64,000 nt of DNA. Source: Cephalopachus bancanus (taxonomy: Eukaryota > Chordata > Mammalia > Primates > Tarsiidae). The stretch lies in NCBI GenBank assembly GCA_027257055.1, contig JAPVLO010000232.1, positions 2,418,001-2,482,000 of the forward strand, read 5' to 3'. Position numbers and translations under genes: made by a program. The notes under the pieces are model-generated. The model worked only from the letters and a program-made list of their open reading frames with translations. It was not told where the DNA came from and did no database searches. Positions 37,901 to 49,900 of the stretch are shown here, in pieces; position 1 is the stretch's first letter; each line of letters starts with the position of its first letter.

Positions 37901-40900
37901 CACCTAAGCCAGGCACCGGTGTGGGCTGGCAAACCCGGAACGTTCTCTAACCCACTTGTGATGGGGGCGTGATTCCGGCAGGCAGCTGAGCAGGGAGGAA
38001 GACACCTTTGCTTCTCAGAGCTGAATTGCACCAGGCTGTGACTTCCTCAGTTGCAGTATTTTGACCAAGGCTCAGAGGCTGGGTCTACTTCCTGGGGCCA
38101 AGTCCTGGCAGAGCTTCCTCCAGGCAAGGTCCCCCTCTTCTGCTTCAAGGTCATGGCTAGAGTCTAGAAGCTTTGGGCCTCACAGAGCAACTGATGAGGA
38201 CGAGCAGACCTCATCTCAGCAGGCCAAGGCTGCCTTTCCTTTGGGTTTGAGGCAGGGGGAGGCAAACTCTCCCTGTAAAGGGCCTGGTAGTAAATATTTT
38301 CGGCTTTATGGCCATATGGTGCCTGTCGAAGTGACTCAACTCTGCTGGTGTAGTGAGAAAGCAGCTATAGGCAACCCACAGACAAATGGGCATGGCTGGG
38401 TGCCAATAAAACTTTATTTATAAATGCAGGCGGCCAGCCAGATTTGGCCTACAGACCAGAGTTTTCTGCTCCCTGGTTTAAGCGATTACTCCCTGTACTG
38501 ACCGTGTCTGGACTGGAAGCGTTCATGCCCCACTCCCACCTAGCCAGCTCAGGTTCCCTCTGAAGCAGATGGTGGGAGGCCTGGACCCTGCAGGGGTGGG
38601 AAGAGGAAGCTGCCCCAAGCTTCACTGCTGCATCTGTATCTCACTTAAACCTGTGAGTTGAGAGGAGGAGCTCTGGCCCCAGGGAAGTTAAAGAGCTGTC
38701 AGGGTCCCTGGGGTGCTGAGCAGGGGAGCTGGCCTGACAGTGGGCTCAGTAATCTCCAGGGGCCTTTTTCGAGATGCCCTCTGCTGCACCCTGTCATTCC
38801 CATGCATCCTCCATGGGCTGGAGAGGCGGGCTCTCACCATGTGGCCATGGGATCCCGGAACTCCCAAAGCTCCAGGGCATCGGCAAAGAGGTGGAGGCTG
38901 AGGAGGAGGATGCCACTTGTTCAGGTGAAGGGCAAGTGAGGATTAGCACTGAAGGCCCTGAGTCCCTGCCCCAGGCCTTTCTATGGCAGCATCCCACGCC
39001 TGGCCCCCTCCTTCTGGGACATGTGTTCAATGCATCTGGCTGGGCACTGGGAGGGGCACAGAACAAGACCAAACTGTGCCCTTGAGGAGTGTGCAGCAGA
39101 GGGAGGGACAAAGATAGGTAGCTGGAGGTCATGTGAAACAAAGGTCATCAGAACCCTCCAGGGGCACAGAGGATAGGTGTCTAGACAGGCCTCCAGGGTC
39201 AGAACGTGGCTGCCCTTCAGATGGGCCAAGGAGCTGGGCCTGATCTAGCTCTTTCTCCCATACCCTTCAGCCTGAAGCAGGACCAGAATTATCGCTCACG
39301 TTGGCCAGACATGAGAGAAGACTGGTGCCCCAGTTATCACCATGGGGTGGGGATGGGACCACCAGGCAGTGCTGGCCTTGGGCTGAGGAGGTGGGCTCTT
39401 ACTGGAGGGGGTTGGCCTCCAGGTTGGTCCTGTGCAAGGGTGCTCCAGCAGGAGGGAGGCACAGTGGGAAGGTCTGACTCGGGAGTGCTTGGAACCAGCC
39501 CCAGCTCATCAATCCCACCAGCAGGAATGGGCCCCCAGAACCCTCCTTGGCTTTTAGGAGCCTGGGGTGGGAAGCTGAGGCACGGGGGCATCAGGGTCCA
39601 TTGGGGGCGGCTCCTACCTAACGATGCTCCACTCGGGCTCGATGCGCGCGATGGTGGGGTCCTCCACGTACTGGAAGGCCAGGTCCTGGGGGATCTTGGC
39701 CCTGTCCACCTGCACTGTCACCTTCATCTCCAGCACTTCTTCTGAGGATGTGGTGTTGCACACAATGTGGGATGGGGATCGCCTGGAGGTTGGAAGACAG
39801 AGCACTGCTTGCCTGGCACTGGGGAGGATGGGCTCCCGGGTCAGCACCTCCCGTGTCCCCCAGCCCCTGTGTGTCAGGTCCTCAGTGGCAGCTGGTGAGC
39901 CTTGCCTCAAATGGAAAGCTCCAGGAGGTGACAAAGAGGCTCTCCTTGACCAAGCTTGAGGCAGGCTCTTCTGAGCCCATTTTCCAACTAGGCCTCATGC
40001 TTGGGTCTGTCTTTGGCCTCTCTGGCCCCATTTTTAGCAAGAGTCCTGTGAAGTCTGTTTGGTGAGAATTCCCCAGCCCTTGATATCTGATCACCCTTGG
40101 TAACTTATCAAATTCCTCATCCCTAAGGCTAGGCGTGATGGCTAACACCTATAATCCCAGAATATTGGGTGGCTGCGGCAGAAGGATCGCTTGAGCCCAG
40201 GAGTTAGAGACTAGCCTGGGCAATAGAGTGACACCTTGTTTCTACAAAAAATAAAAAAATTAGCCAGGCATGGTGGCGCATACCTATAGTCCCAGCTACT
40301 GGGGGACCGAGGCAGAAAGATCACCTGAGTCCAGGAAGTTGAGACTGCAATGAGCCGTGATTGTGCCACTGCACTCCAGCTTGGATGACAGAATGAGAGG
40401 GAGGGAGGGAGGGAGGAAGGAAGGAAGAAATTTTTCATCCCCAACACTTGCTATCTGATCTCTAATCACCCATCCCACCTTCAGCAAGAATCCTGTTAGG
40501 TGGGTTTAATAAGACTCCCCTACACCAAATGTCTCCTTTTAGGAATCCATGGGCCCCTCACTTTGCTTCTAGCTATAAATCCCCAGCTGTCTTCACAGTC
40601 TCTGGAGAGGAGAGCGGTTTCCCTCCCCTGTTGTGGTGGTCCTGACACCCACTGCAATCGTTCTGAATAAAGTTCTCCATCGCATTTTAACCTCGTGGGA
40701 TGACTGTTTCTTTAACACCACAGGTGGCAGGTTTCCTGGAGGGATCCGTCAAGGCCCTCAGCATGCTCCTCGGGAAGCCTTTCTAGATTTCTAGAAGACC
40801 GGGGTGGCAGAGGGAAGGAGTCCAGCTGGCCACTCCTGGACTCCTTCCTCAGATGCACCTCTTGTCTCACTCCTGCCCACCCCCCACCCCACGCTCCTGG

Positions 40901-43900
40901 TAGGTGTGTCTTCTGGGGTTACCAGGGGGACCAAGGGAGGCAAAGTCCTCTGTCCTTGGAAGTTCAACCTCAGCTGCTCTCATCAGTCAGCCTGGACAGG
41001 GCCCAACCCTGATGAACAGGGTTTAGCTGGAGACCACAAACTGTGCTCTGCAGGATGGATGTTCTGGGGGCACTGGGTCCAGGTGATGGGCATGATGGGG
41101 TCATCCAGGGAGAAGGGGTCTGGCCGGTCTCCAGTCTGAGCCCAGCTCCCCTCCCAAAGAGCAGAAGGAGGTCGTTCCAAGGAGCCAGCCCCACCCCAGC
41201 CTGCAGGAACTCCGGCTGCCCTGAGGTGAGTTATGGTCTAACCCTGCCCCTGCCCCTCCAGCCCTGCAGTCACCCCTGCAGTCAGCCCTGCAGAAAGGGG
41301 CCCCAAGGTTACCTGTGGAAGAGGCAGGGCTGTTTCCCGAACATCACCACCACATTGCTTCCGGCGTTCAGGTTGGTGCCTGTGATGGTCACTTGGGTGC
41401 CCCCGGACATGGGCCCCCGACTGGGTTTCAGTTCTGAAAGTGTCAGCGTCTGTGTAGAAAGTGTGTAGCCTGAGGCCCTGCCTGGAGGAGGAGGCTTCTG
41501 GGCAGGCCTGAGGCAGCACCCCACTCCTCCAGCACCTTCTAGAACCTGTAGAAATCAGGGCTGTCCAGAGGGCCAGGGCAGTTTTCTTAGGCTTATAGGG
41601 ACAGGCACCGTTCTGGACCCTGAGAATTCACCTCTCAATATTAATAACTAATAATAATAGCTGCCATGCACTGATTTTTAAGTACTAGTCTGTATGTCTT
41701 CATCTGTATGGATATATATACAGACACATATATAGATTTAATGAAGTCTACAAAACAGGTGTTGTGGCTTATTTTGCAGATGCAATTCAGAGATGTGAAG
41801 TCAGTTCTCCAAGGTCACACGGCCAAAAAGTGGCCGGACTGAGATCTGACTCCAGAGCTCTGGTCCTCAGCCAGCTCTCCGATCCATGGCCTCCCTTGCT
41901 CTTGCGAAGGTGAACTATCTTTCCCGCAGGCCCCTCCAGAGAGCTGCCCAAAGCACCCAGGGGCACAGCAATGGACTGTGGGGGCACCCGGGCAGGCACA
42001 GAGGCCAAAAAGGTCCCTTGCTCTCAAGGGCTGCCCACCACCCTCAGCCAGAAAGGGACCAGCCAGGAGCTCGCCGGGTGGGGGCAGGGTAGGAGAAAGC
42101 CCTTGACAGCTGGGGATACGGAGTTGCAGTTTGTTCTTTCATTAGCATTTTAATGGAAAAACTTTCCCCAGTCCCAGGTGAGAAGACTGTATCTGCATTT
42201 AAATGAAGATTTCTCTTCCGGGCCCAGCTACCTCCTCCTTAAAGAATTCAGCACCAAAAGTCAGGCCCCAGGGCTCCTGGGAGTAGGTGGCTCGTCCCCC
42301 CAAGATTCCTGGATCCGGAAGCCCCAGGCCAACCGCGCGCCCTCTGCCTGGCACGTGCACATCCAGGACGCGCTAACCTCAGCTCCTGGTCTGCCACTCC
42401 AGGCCCCGGTGGCCCATCTCTGGATCCAGGATCTAACATCCCCCTGGCATGGGCCTAGCCAAGGAACCAGACTGCTTGTGGTGCTGGCTCTGTCACTGGC
42501 TCAGTCGGAGACCAGGAAGAGGGTGGTGGGAGGCTGCAGGAAGAGGCCCCCTTCCTCAGCTCTGCTCTGATTGTGCTGGGTGACTCTGGACAAGACACTT
42601 ACCTCTCTGGGCACAAAACCAGGGGCCCGTGCCTATAAGGGGTTATGTTCAAGGCCCCTGACAGTTTTCTTGCTCAGTAAGTTGCACCTCTCCAAATGAT
42701 GCCTGTGCTCCACTGTAAAGGAGCCCTGCCCACTCCCCAGACAGGGAAGGGGGGAGGGAAAGAAAGAGAGAGCGAGAGAGATGAGAGACTGAGAGAGAGG
42801 GGAGAGGGAGAGAGAGATAGACAGAGAGGGAGAAAAGGAAGGGAGGGAGGAGGAAGAGGGAGGCAGGAGGGGAAGGAAGAAAGAGGGAGACAGAGAGAAG
42901 ACCAAGCATGTGGGCTTTGAGGCAGAGTGGTCCTAACAACATGGACAATGCAGGGTAGCTGAATAGTCAGGTGGGTGCTCCCTCCAGTAGCCTGTGGCTG
43001 AAGTCCCTCAAAGGGGAGGAAGTGGTCCCTGTGGGCACTGCAGTGGCTCTGTCAAGGGGCCGGCAGTGGGGAGTTATTCCGGGTGGGAGAGGATGTTCTG
43101 GAGACATGCTTCAAAGTTGTGAGAAGCCAATTAATTATTCAAGCTGTGCTTCATAAATATTTCAGGCGGGCTTGCACGGAGCCACATTCAGCGTTACTCG
43201 CCACCTCTCCACTGGGCTCCACGGTGAAGCTAGGGGGATGGGAGAAGAACTCCCTGCTGGAGACTCCTGGGGACAGTTGGAACAGAGCCCAGAGCACGGC
43301 TCTAGGACCCCTTGACCAGAATCCAGAGGACCCTGGTGGGCGGGGCGAGGGGCTTTCCAGCTGTCTCAGGACTCTGGGGGCCCAAAAGCACTACTATAAA
43401 CTGCCTAGCTGAGCAGGAAGGCCACCAAGGTTTCCAGATACTAGGGGGTAACATGGGAGGTTCTGTTCATTCCCAACTCCCTGAGAAGGCTTGTGGGGCC
43501 TCTGTTCCTCATTCCCCATCCCTGGAGCCCCTAGAAGCTCTGTGGGGGAAATCTCCGCTGACTCGGCCCTTAAACACAAGGGGTCAGGGAAGGACACGAC
43601 ACATCTCTCCCTGCTGGAGGTCTCCTGAGCGCACCTGTGCACCAGGGCTGCTCCTCAGAGATGCCCCTTAAGTAGATAAGTGGCCAAGGCCTTGAGCCCA
43701 GGACTCACGGCACCACTGTCTATTGCCTGTGGCAGCCACAGTCACCTTTCCTGACCTGCCTGCAGCCTCACCCTCTTCATCCTCTCTTCCTCCCCATCAG
43801 CCCTCCTTCCCTCCCCTCCCTTCTTTTTCATCTTTGGGTGTGCTTCCCTGTCATACCATATGCCAGGAACAGCCTCTTGCGAGACCCACATGGAAAAACC

Positions 43901-46900
43901 TATCTGCCTTGTACAAATCCTGCCTTTCCATGACATCTGCGAACACCCTCATGCAACCACACCGGCTCTAGGGAGGAGACAATCATGCAGGCAAGACCAG
44001 ACTTTTCTGAGTAGACAGGACCTTCCAATGTTCACCACGCAGGCTCAGGACAAGTTTTAACGGAGAGCAGCGCACCAAGCCTGGGAAGCTACCCAGGAAC
44101 CGTCTGTCTCCGAGGCCAGGATCTCCTTAGATGCATGCACTTCAGCATCACCTGGGAACTGCAGTGTTTGACTTCATGAGCCCTGGCAGGGGTAGAGGGA
44201 GGGATCCAGGCGCTTTGTTGAAAGCCTCCCTACCCCCCACCCCTGTCCCCGCCTCAGAGAGTCTACCTTGCAGGAGGTTTAGTGGGACCAGTCAAGAAGT
44301 GAAGGGCTTCACCTCCCAAGACTGATGGTCTGACGGGCGGAGCTGGGCACAGAGAACCTGCGGAGTGATGCCTTAGAGTCCCACTGAGGGGTGGGCTGCA
44401 GGGGCTGTGGCATCCCCAGCTCAGGTCTGCATGTTCTGGGAACAGAGCAGGGCTCTGAAGAAGGAGGAGGTATATCCTCCAGGGGAAGGAGACTGAGAAA
44501 GGAAGGGGCAGGAAATGCAAAGGCTGGAGAAACAGGATCGGGTGGCCAGTGGCCAGATGGAGGGGCGTGGACCACATCACGCGACAGGGAAAGGAGGACT
44601 CAGTGGTGCACGGAGAACAGGGGGTTTCAAAGAAAGGCAAGGGAAAGATGGAGGGAGACCACTGCGGTGGCAAAGAAACAGGAAAAGGAGGACTAGACCA
44701 TGGTGACAGTCGATTTTATAATCAGGGGACCCTGATGCCTGGCTCAGCAGAACTGCAGGCCCAGGGGATAGGCTGCTGGTGGGTGGGCAAGAGAGAAGGA
44801 TGCTCAGCTGGAGGGAGCTGAGCCTGGATGGACACAGGGTGACTGCAGCCCTCTGGGTTGCTGTGGTCTTGACCCAGCCACCCAGGCAAGGATCTGGTTG
44901 GAGGCCAGGATGGAGGCAGTGAGGCTCAGGGGAGCCACCAGCTTGGAGAGGCAGGGGAAGCCCTCACACTGCCCACTTTGCCAGCTGGGATCACTGCTGA
45001 GGACATTGAGCAGAAGATGACCTGGCTGAGGAAGTCCAGTGCCAGCTCTGGCCTAGCCATGCTTTCTCCCTTTCCGTCTGGTGGCCAGGTCATCTCAAGG
45101 CTGGCTTCATGCCCCATTTGAGCAAACACCCGGTGAGTGTCATCTCTGTCAAGTTCTCTGTCTCTGGATATGGATGATGTACGGTGTGCACATACACACA
45201 CACACACATACTTTCCATATGAACGTACAGACACTGATCACTATTGTCTTAGTGTCTGTGGGGTTTAACTTGGAGATTCCCTCGTGTGCTTTCAGGAGGA
45301 GGCAGGGGTCAAATCCCAGACAGACAAGCAAATGATGTCACCAGAACTTCCTGCAGCTGTGTGTGCTTCTTATTCCATGAATCCCCATGCGCATGTGGTG
45401 ACTGCAAGCTGTGTCCAGGGCATGGCTGGCCTTCAGAGCAGAGGTGGGGGGAGGAGGGAGTGGAAGGACTCTCTGGGACTTGACCCCGACCATGCTCAAG
45501 CCTGGGTTCAAGTCCTCGTGCTGGTTGATCTTATGTCCCCTTCTGGACTGTGGCCTCCTGAGAGGGGCCATGGCAGCTCCACAGCTGGGGCCAGCCACCT
45601 GGATCACACAAGTCAAACAGGTATTTATCAAATAATTCAGTGACAGGTATTACGCAAGATGATACGCTGTCGGTCAAAGAGAGAAGGAAGAAGATAATGA
45701 AAGAAGGAAGAAGGAAGGGAGGGAGGAGGGAGAGTGGGAGGGAGGGAGGAAGAGGATGAGAAAGGAAAGAAAGAAGGGAGGAAAAGAGGAAGCAAGGGCA
45801 GAAGCATGGGATAAAGGAAGAGGACGGAAGTAAAGAAGGAAGGAAGGAAGGGAGGGAGGAAACGAGGAAGGAAGGAAAGAAGAAGAGAGGGAGAAAGAGC
45901 AGGAGAGAGAGAGGGTGACAGCCAGACTCCCCAAGATGCATTTCAGGCCATTCCATGTCCAGGCATAAAATCCACTTCAGGCTTCCAGCCTCCAAAAGCA
46001 GCTCAGCATTATGAGGAAATGACATCATCACAGTTATCATTAATCTGCGGAATTTAGTTTTTAAAATGGTGGGCATGTGCGGCAGGGAATGTGCTCATGT
46101 GTGTTCCCCCTTCCCCCCGCCCCATCCCTCCGCCCGGCCCTCAGACCCTCAGCACCACCAGCCAGGCAACCTTTGTGCCTTTGTGAGGAGGGGTGGGTCC
46201 AGGCTGGAGGGATTCCAGGATTGGGGTGAGATGCTGAGAGGGGCCATGGGAGGGGGAAGGCAGTGGTTGGGGGAAGGTGGGGACAGTGGTGTGGGCAGAC
46301 GGTGTGCGGGGGCAATGTGGGGCAGGAGACGCAGGGCAGGGGTTGAGGGGCCAGGGGACTGGGCCATGTGAGTGCTGCTGTGGTGTGAGCGTGGCCCCCA
46401 GAGTCACGTTTGGAAGCCTTCGCCCCCAGTGGTGGCAGTGCAGAGAGGTGGGGCCTTAGGAGGTGACTAGTGCCACTGTTCCAGGAGTGCATTTGCTGTT
46501 GCAAGAGTGGGTTTGGTTTAAAGTGGGTCCCGCCCTCTCTTGCCCCTGCTCTCCTCCTCCTTGGCCAGGAAAGCCACAGCAAGAAGGCCCTTGCTGGACG
46601 CAGCCTCCGTCTGGGACTTCATAGCCTCCAGAACTGTGAGCCAAGCACTGCTTTTCCTTATGAACAACCCAGGCCCAGGCATCCTCCTACAGCAGCAGAA
46701 CACGGACCAGGACGCAGAGGTTGGGGGGATGCCTGAGGGTAATGGATGGCATGACGGCCCATGGGGAAAGGCCAGGGAACAGCAATGGTGGCAATCACAG
46801 GCATCAGAGAGAAATGACATGACAAGTCATACGTACATTTCATGTAATTGTCACAAGATCATGGGAGAGATGCTCGTAACCCCATTTACAGATGAAGAAA

Positions 46901-49900
46901 CGGATGCCCCAAATGTTAACAGCTTGCCCACGTCTGCCCAGTTAGCAGGTGACAAGTCAGGGCTCAAGCCCCAGGAGTCTCCACAGAAGGTCCACACTCA
47001 CCCACCTTCTGTGCCACCCTGCCATGCAGCCACAAGGGCACACCAAGCCCTGGATGCGAAAGCGACCTACCCAGAGCCCCACCGCCAGGCACTGCAAAGT
47101 CTGGATTTGAATTTGAGGCCCCCAGGCTTCAAAGGCTGTGCTTCCACTCACCATGGCACAACCCCTTGGCCTGGGCATGCCCACAAAGGTCAAAAGGGAC
47201 CCAGCAGTCACAGTAGTGAGGTCAGTGCCTGCGCCGGCCAGGCCACCGGTGGCCAGGACTCACCATGAAATAATAGAGCTGCGAGGACCGGGCCATGAAC
47301 TCGGGCCGACACACGGCCACACAGATCTCCACGAAGCCCGCGTGCTGGCTGGGCTTGGCCTCCCCCATCTCACACACAATCCTGCAGGGAGGAGAGGAGA
47401 CACCTATGGTCACAGGAATCCCGGCTACAGCCCTGGGCCCCACGGCAGTCACCCGGCCCCTTCTCTGAAGTAGGGTCTCAGGGTGGGTGGGGTAGGGGGT
47501 AAGAGATACCCCACTCTTCCCGGCAGGGACCCCTCCTTAGTTGGCGGGAGCTTCTCTCTGAGGGAGCCCCTGTTTTCTGACCCCAGATTAGTCCCCAACT
47601 CATGACAGTCCACTCCACCGTCAACAAAGTTGCAGGGGACGTTCTTTTCCCTCTGACTTTTGTGTGGAAGTCCTCTCTCTATTTTGCTGATAGACTGTCC
47701 AAATTAGGGGTATTAACTTTTGTCTGTTATAAATATTGTAATTATTTTCTCCTCTTCTGTCACCTTTTAACTGTGTATCTCATGTCTTTGGCTAAGCTAA
47801 AGGTTAAAAGCATCTGCATGGTTGAATTGGTTGTTCTGTTACTTTACTGTTTCTTTCTTTTTTTTTTTTTTTGAGTTGGAGTCTCACTCTGTTGCCCAGA
47901 CTGGAGTGCAGTGGCTGCTCCCGGCCACTGCAGCCTCGACCGGCTGGGCTCCGGAGATCCTTCCGCCTTAGTCTTCCAAGTAACCAGAATTATAGGGGTG
48001 TGCTACCACGCCCGGTTTATTTATTTATTTATTTATTGTAGAGATGAGGTCTCGCCAAGTTGCCCAGGCAGGTCTCAAACCCGCGGTTTCAGGCAATCCC
48101 CTCACCTCAGCCTCCCAAAGCGCGGGATTACAGGCTGAGCCACCAAGCCCGGCCTACTTTACTGTTTCTAAGTTTTATGTTTGCCTTAGAAAGAACTTCT
48201 GAGTAATAGTTCTGCCCACATATGTACCTTTCTGCATAAATAACATAATGAATACATGTTCGGTGTAAAAAGAAATATGAGAAGCACGTAAAAGCCCTTG
48301 TCATACACCCCAGATGGCACCACTCAGAAATACCCCTTGTCAACATTTTGGCATATATGTGTCCTTGTTGCTTTTCTTTTACAAAATTAATTAGAAACTC
48401 TGTATTTTGCTTGGGAACCTGTGTTCTCGCTTAATATACCTTGAGTATATTCACGGTTATGATTCTTCTGTAATATTAGATTTAATGGCTGTGTCATTTA
48501 CTGTCTTATGCATACATACTAATTTATTGAGTTGATGGATTCCCTATTTTTAGATATACAAATTGCTTCTGAATTTTTACTGTTATGAAGAAAGCTGAAA
48601 TAAGCATTCTTACACATAAATATGTGCAGTCCATTTATTTAGGGAAAGTTCCAGAAGTATGGTGGCCAGGGTAAAACTTTGCACCCATATTTCCAAACTG
48701 TCTTACAAAAAGTTTGTCCTAATCAATGGCCATCATCAGCAAGGGAGTCTGCAGCTTCCCAGCCTCTCATCTGCACTGAGCAGGAACTTTGGAAAATTGC
48801 TCCCATCGTTTTAATTTGCATTTTATTGATTACTATGACTGCTAAGCTTTTTTTTTCTTTTTTTGAGTTAGAGTCTCACTGTGTCGCCCAGGCTGGAGTG
48901 CAGCGGCACTCTCACGGCCACTGCAGCCTCAACCGACTCTGGCAATCCTTCCACCTCAGCCTTTCAAGTAGTTGGAACCACAGGCGTGCACCACCACACC
49001 CAGCTAATTTTTAAATTTTTTGTAGAGATGAGATCTTGACAAGTTGCTCAGGCTGGTCTCGAGCACCTGAGCTCAGACAATCCTCTCACCTCCGCCTTCC
49101 AAAGTGCTGGGATGACAGGCATGAGCCACCATGCCCAGCCAGCAATTTTTTTCATAAGGCTTTTGATTCTTTGTGGTGAATGGTACACCTAGGTTCTTTG
49201 CTCACTCTGTGACATTTGCCTTTCATTTATAAAACCTCTTTATATACCAGGCACTGTGGCTCAAGGCTGTAATCCCAGCACTTTGGGAGGTGGAAGTGAG
49301 AGGACTGCCTGAGCTCACAGGTTCGAAACTAGCCTGGGCAACATGGCAAGATCTCGTCTCTACAATAAATCAAAATATTAGCCGGGCATGGTGGCGCATG
49401 CCCATGGTTCCAGCTACTTGGAAGGCTGAGGTGGAAGGATAGCCTGAGCCCAGCAGGCTGAAGATGCAGTGGCCGTAAGTGTGCCACTGCACTCCAGCCT
49501 GGGCAATAGAGTGAGACTCCAACTCAAACAAACAAAAAAAAACCTCTTTATATGCTAAGAAAAAGTAGCTATTAACTGTAGCAGAACACAACCACATTCC
49601 CAGTTCATCATTCACATTTCCATTTTGTTTCCAATGGTTTCCGATATACAAGTTTTAAAGTTTTATAGACTCAAATCCCCTAATCTTTTCCTTTATATGT
49701 GATTCATTCTTCTGCAGTTATACTTAGAACACCTTCCCTTTCTTGAAATCAAATACATTTTCACCTGCATTTTCTTCTAATCCTTTCATATTTTAAACTT
49801 AACTCTTTGATCCACCTAGAATTTATTTTGTGTATAACGGGAAATAAGGATCTGATATTGTTAGTTAACCAGCAACAATTATTGAATGATCTTGCCTTTT

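Larger units (their letters stand above)
36506..39617 (-). other. PLXNA4 intron e7-e8 (3.1 kb)
   Basis: CA-rich block at 37435-37720 and a hAT relic at 38265-38480. The rest is unique sequence to my eye. Confidence 0.8.
39783..41312 (-). other. PLXNA4 intron e6-e7 (1.5 kb)
   Basis: Mostly an ERV-type LTR with an Alu inside. 40730-41310 is unique sequence. Confidence 0.8.
41450..47263 (-). other. PLXNA4 intron e5-e6 (5.8 kb)
   Basis: MIR fragments, two polypurine tracts and a MaLR-like LTR relic. The remainder (43000-45600) is unique to my eye. Confidence 0.8.

Noticed and set aside
38400..38420. Polyadenylation signal ending a plus-strand transcript
   Set aside because: The AATAAA is a standard part of the hAT relic consensus and no plus-strand gene precedes it.
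40570..40672. A PLXNA4 promoter or polyadenylation site
   Set aside because: TATA and AATAAA are on the plus strand inside an LTR, antisense to the gene and mid-coding region.
46540..47268. 242-codon plus-strand open frame
   Set aside because: It overlaps the MaLR-like relic, a MIR fragment and, near its 3' end, lies just next to e5 on the other strand. No family resemblance.
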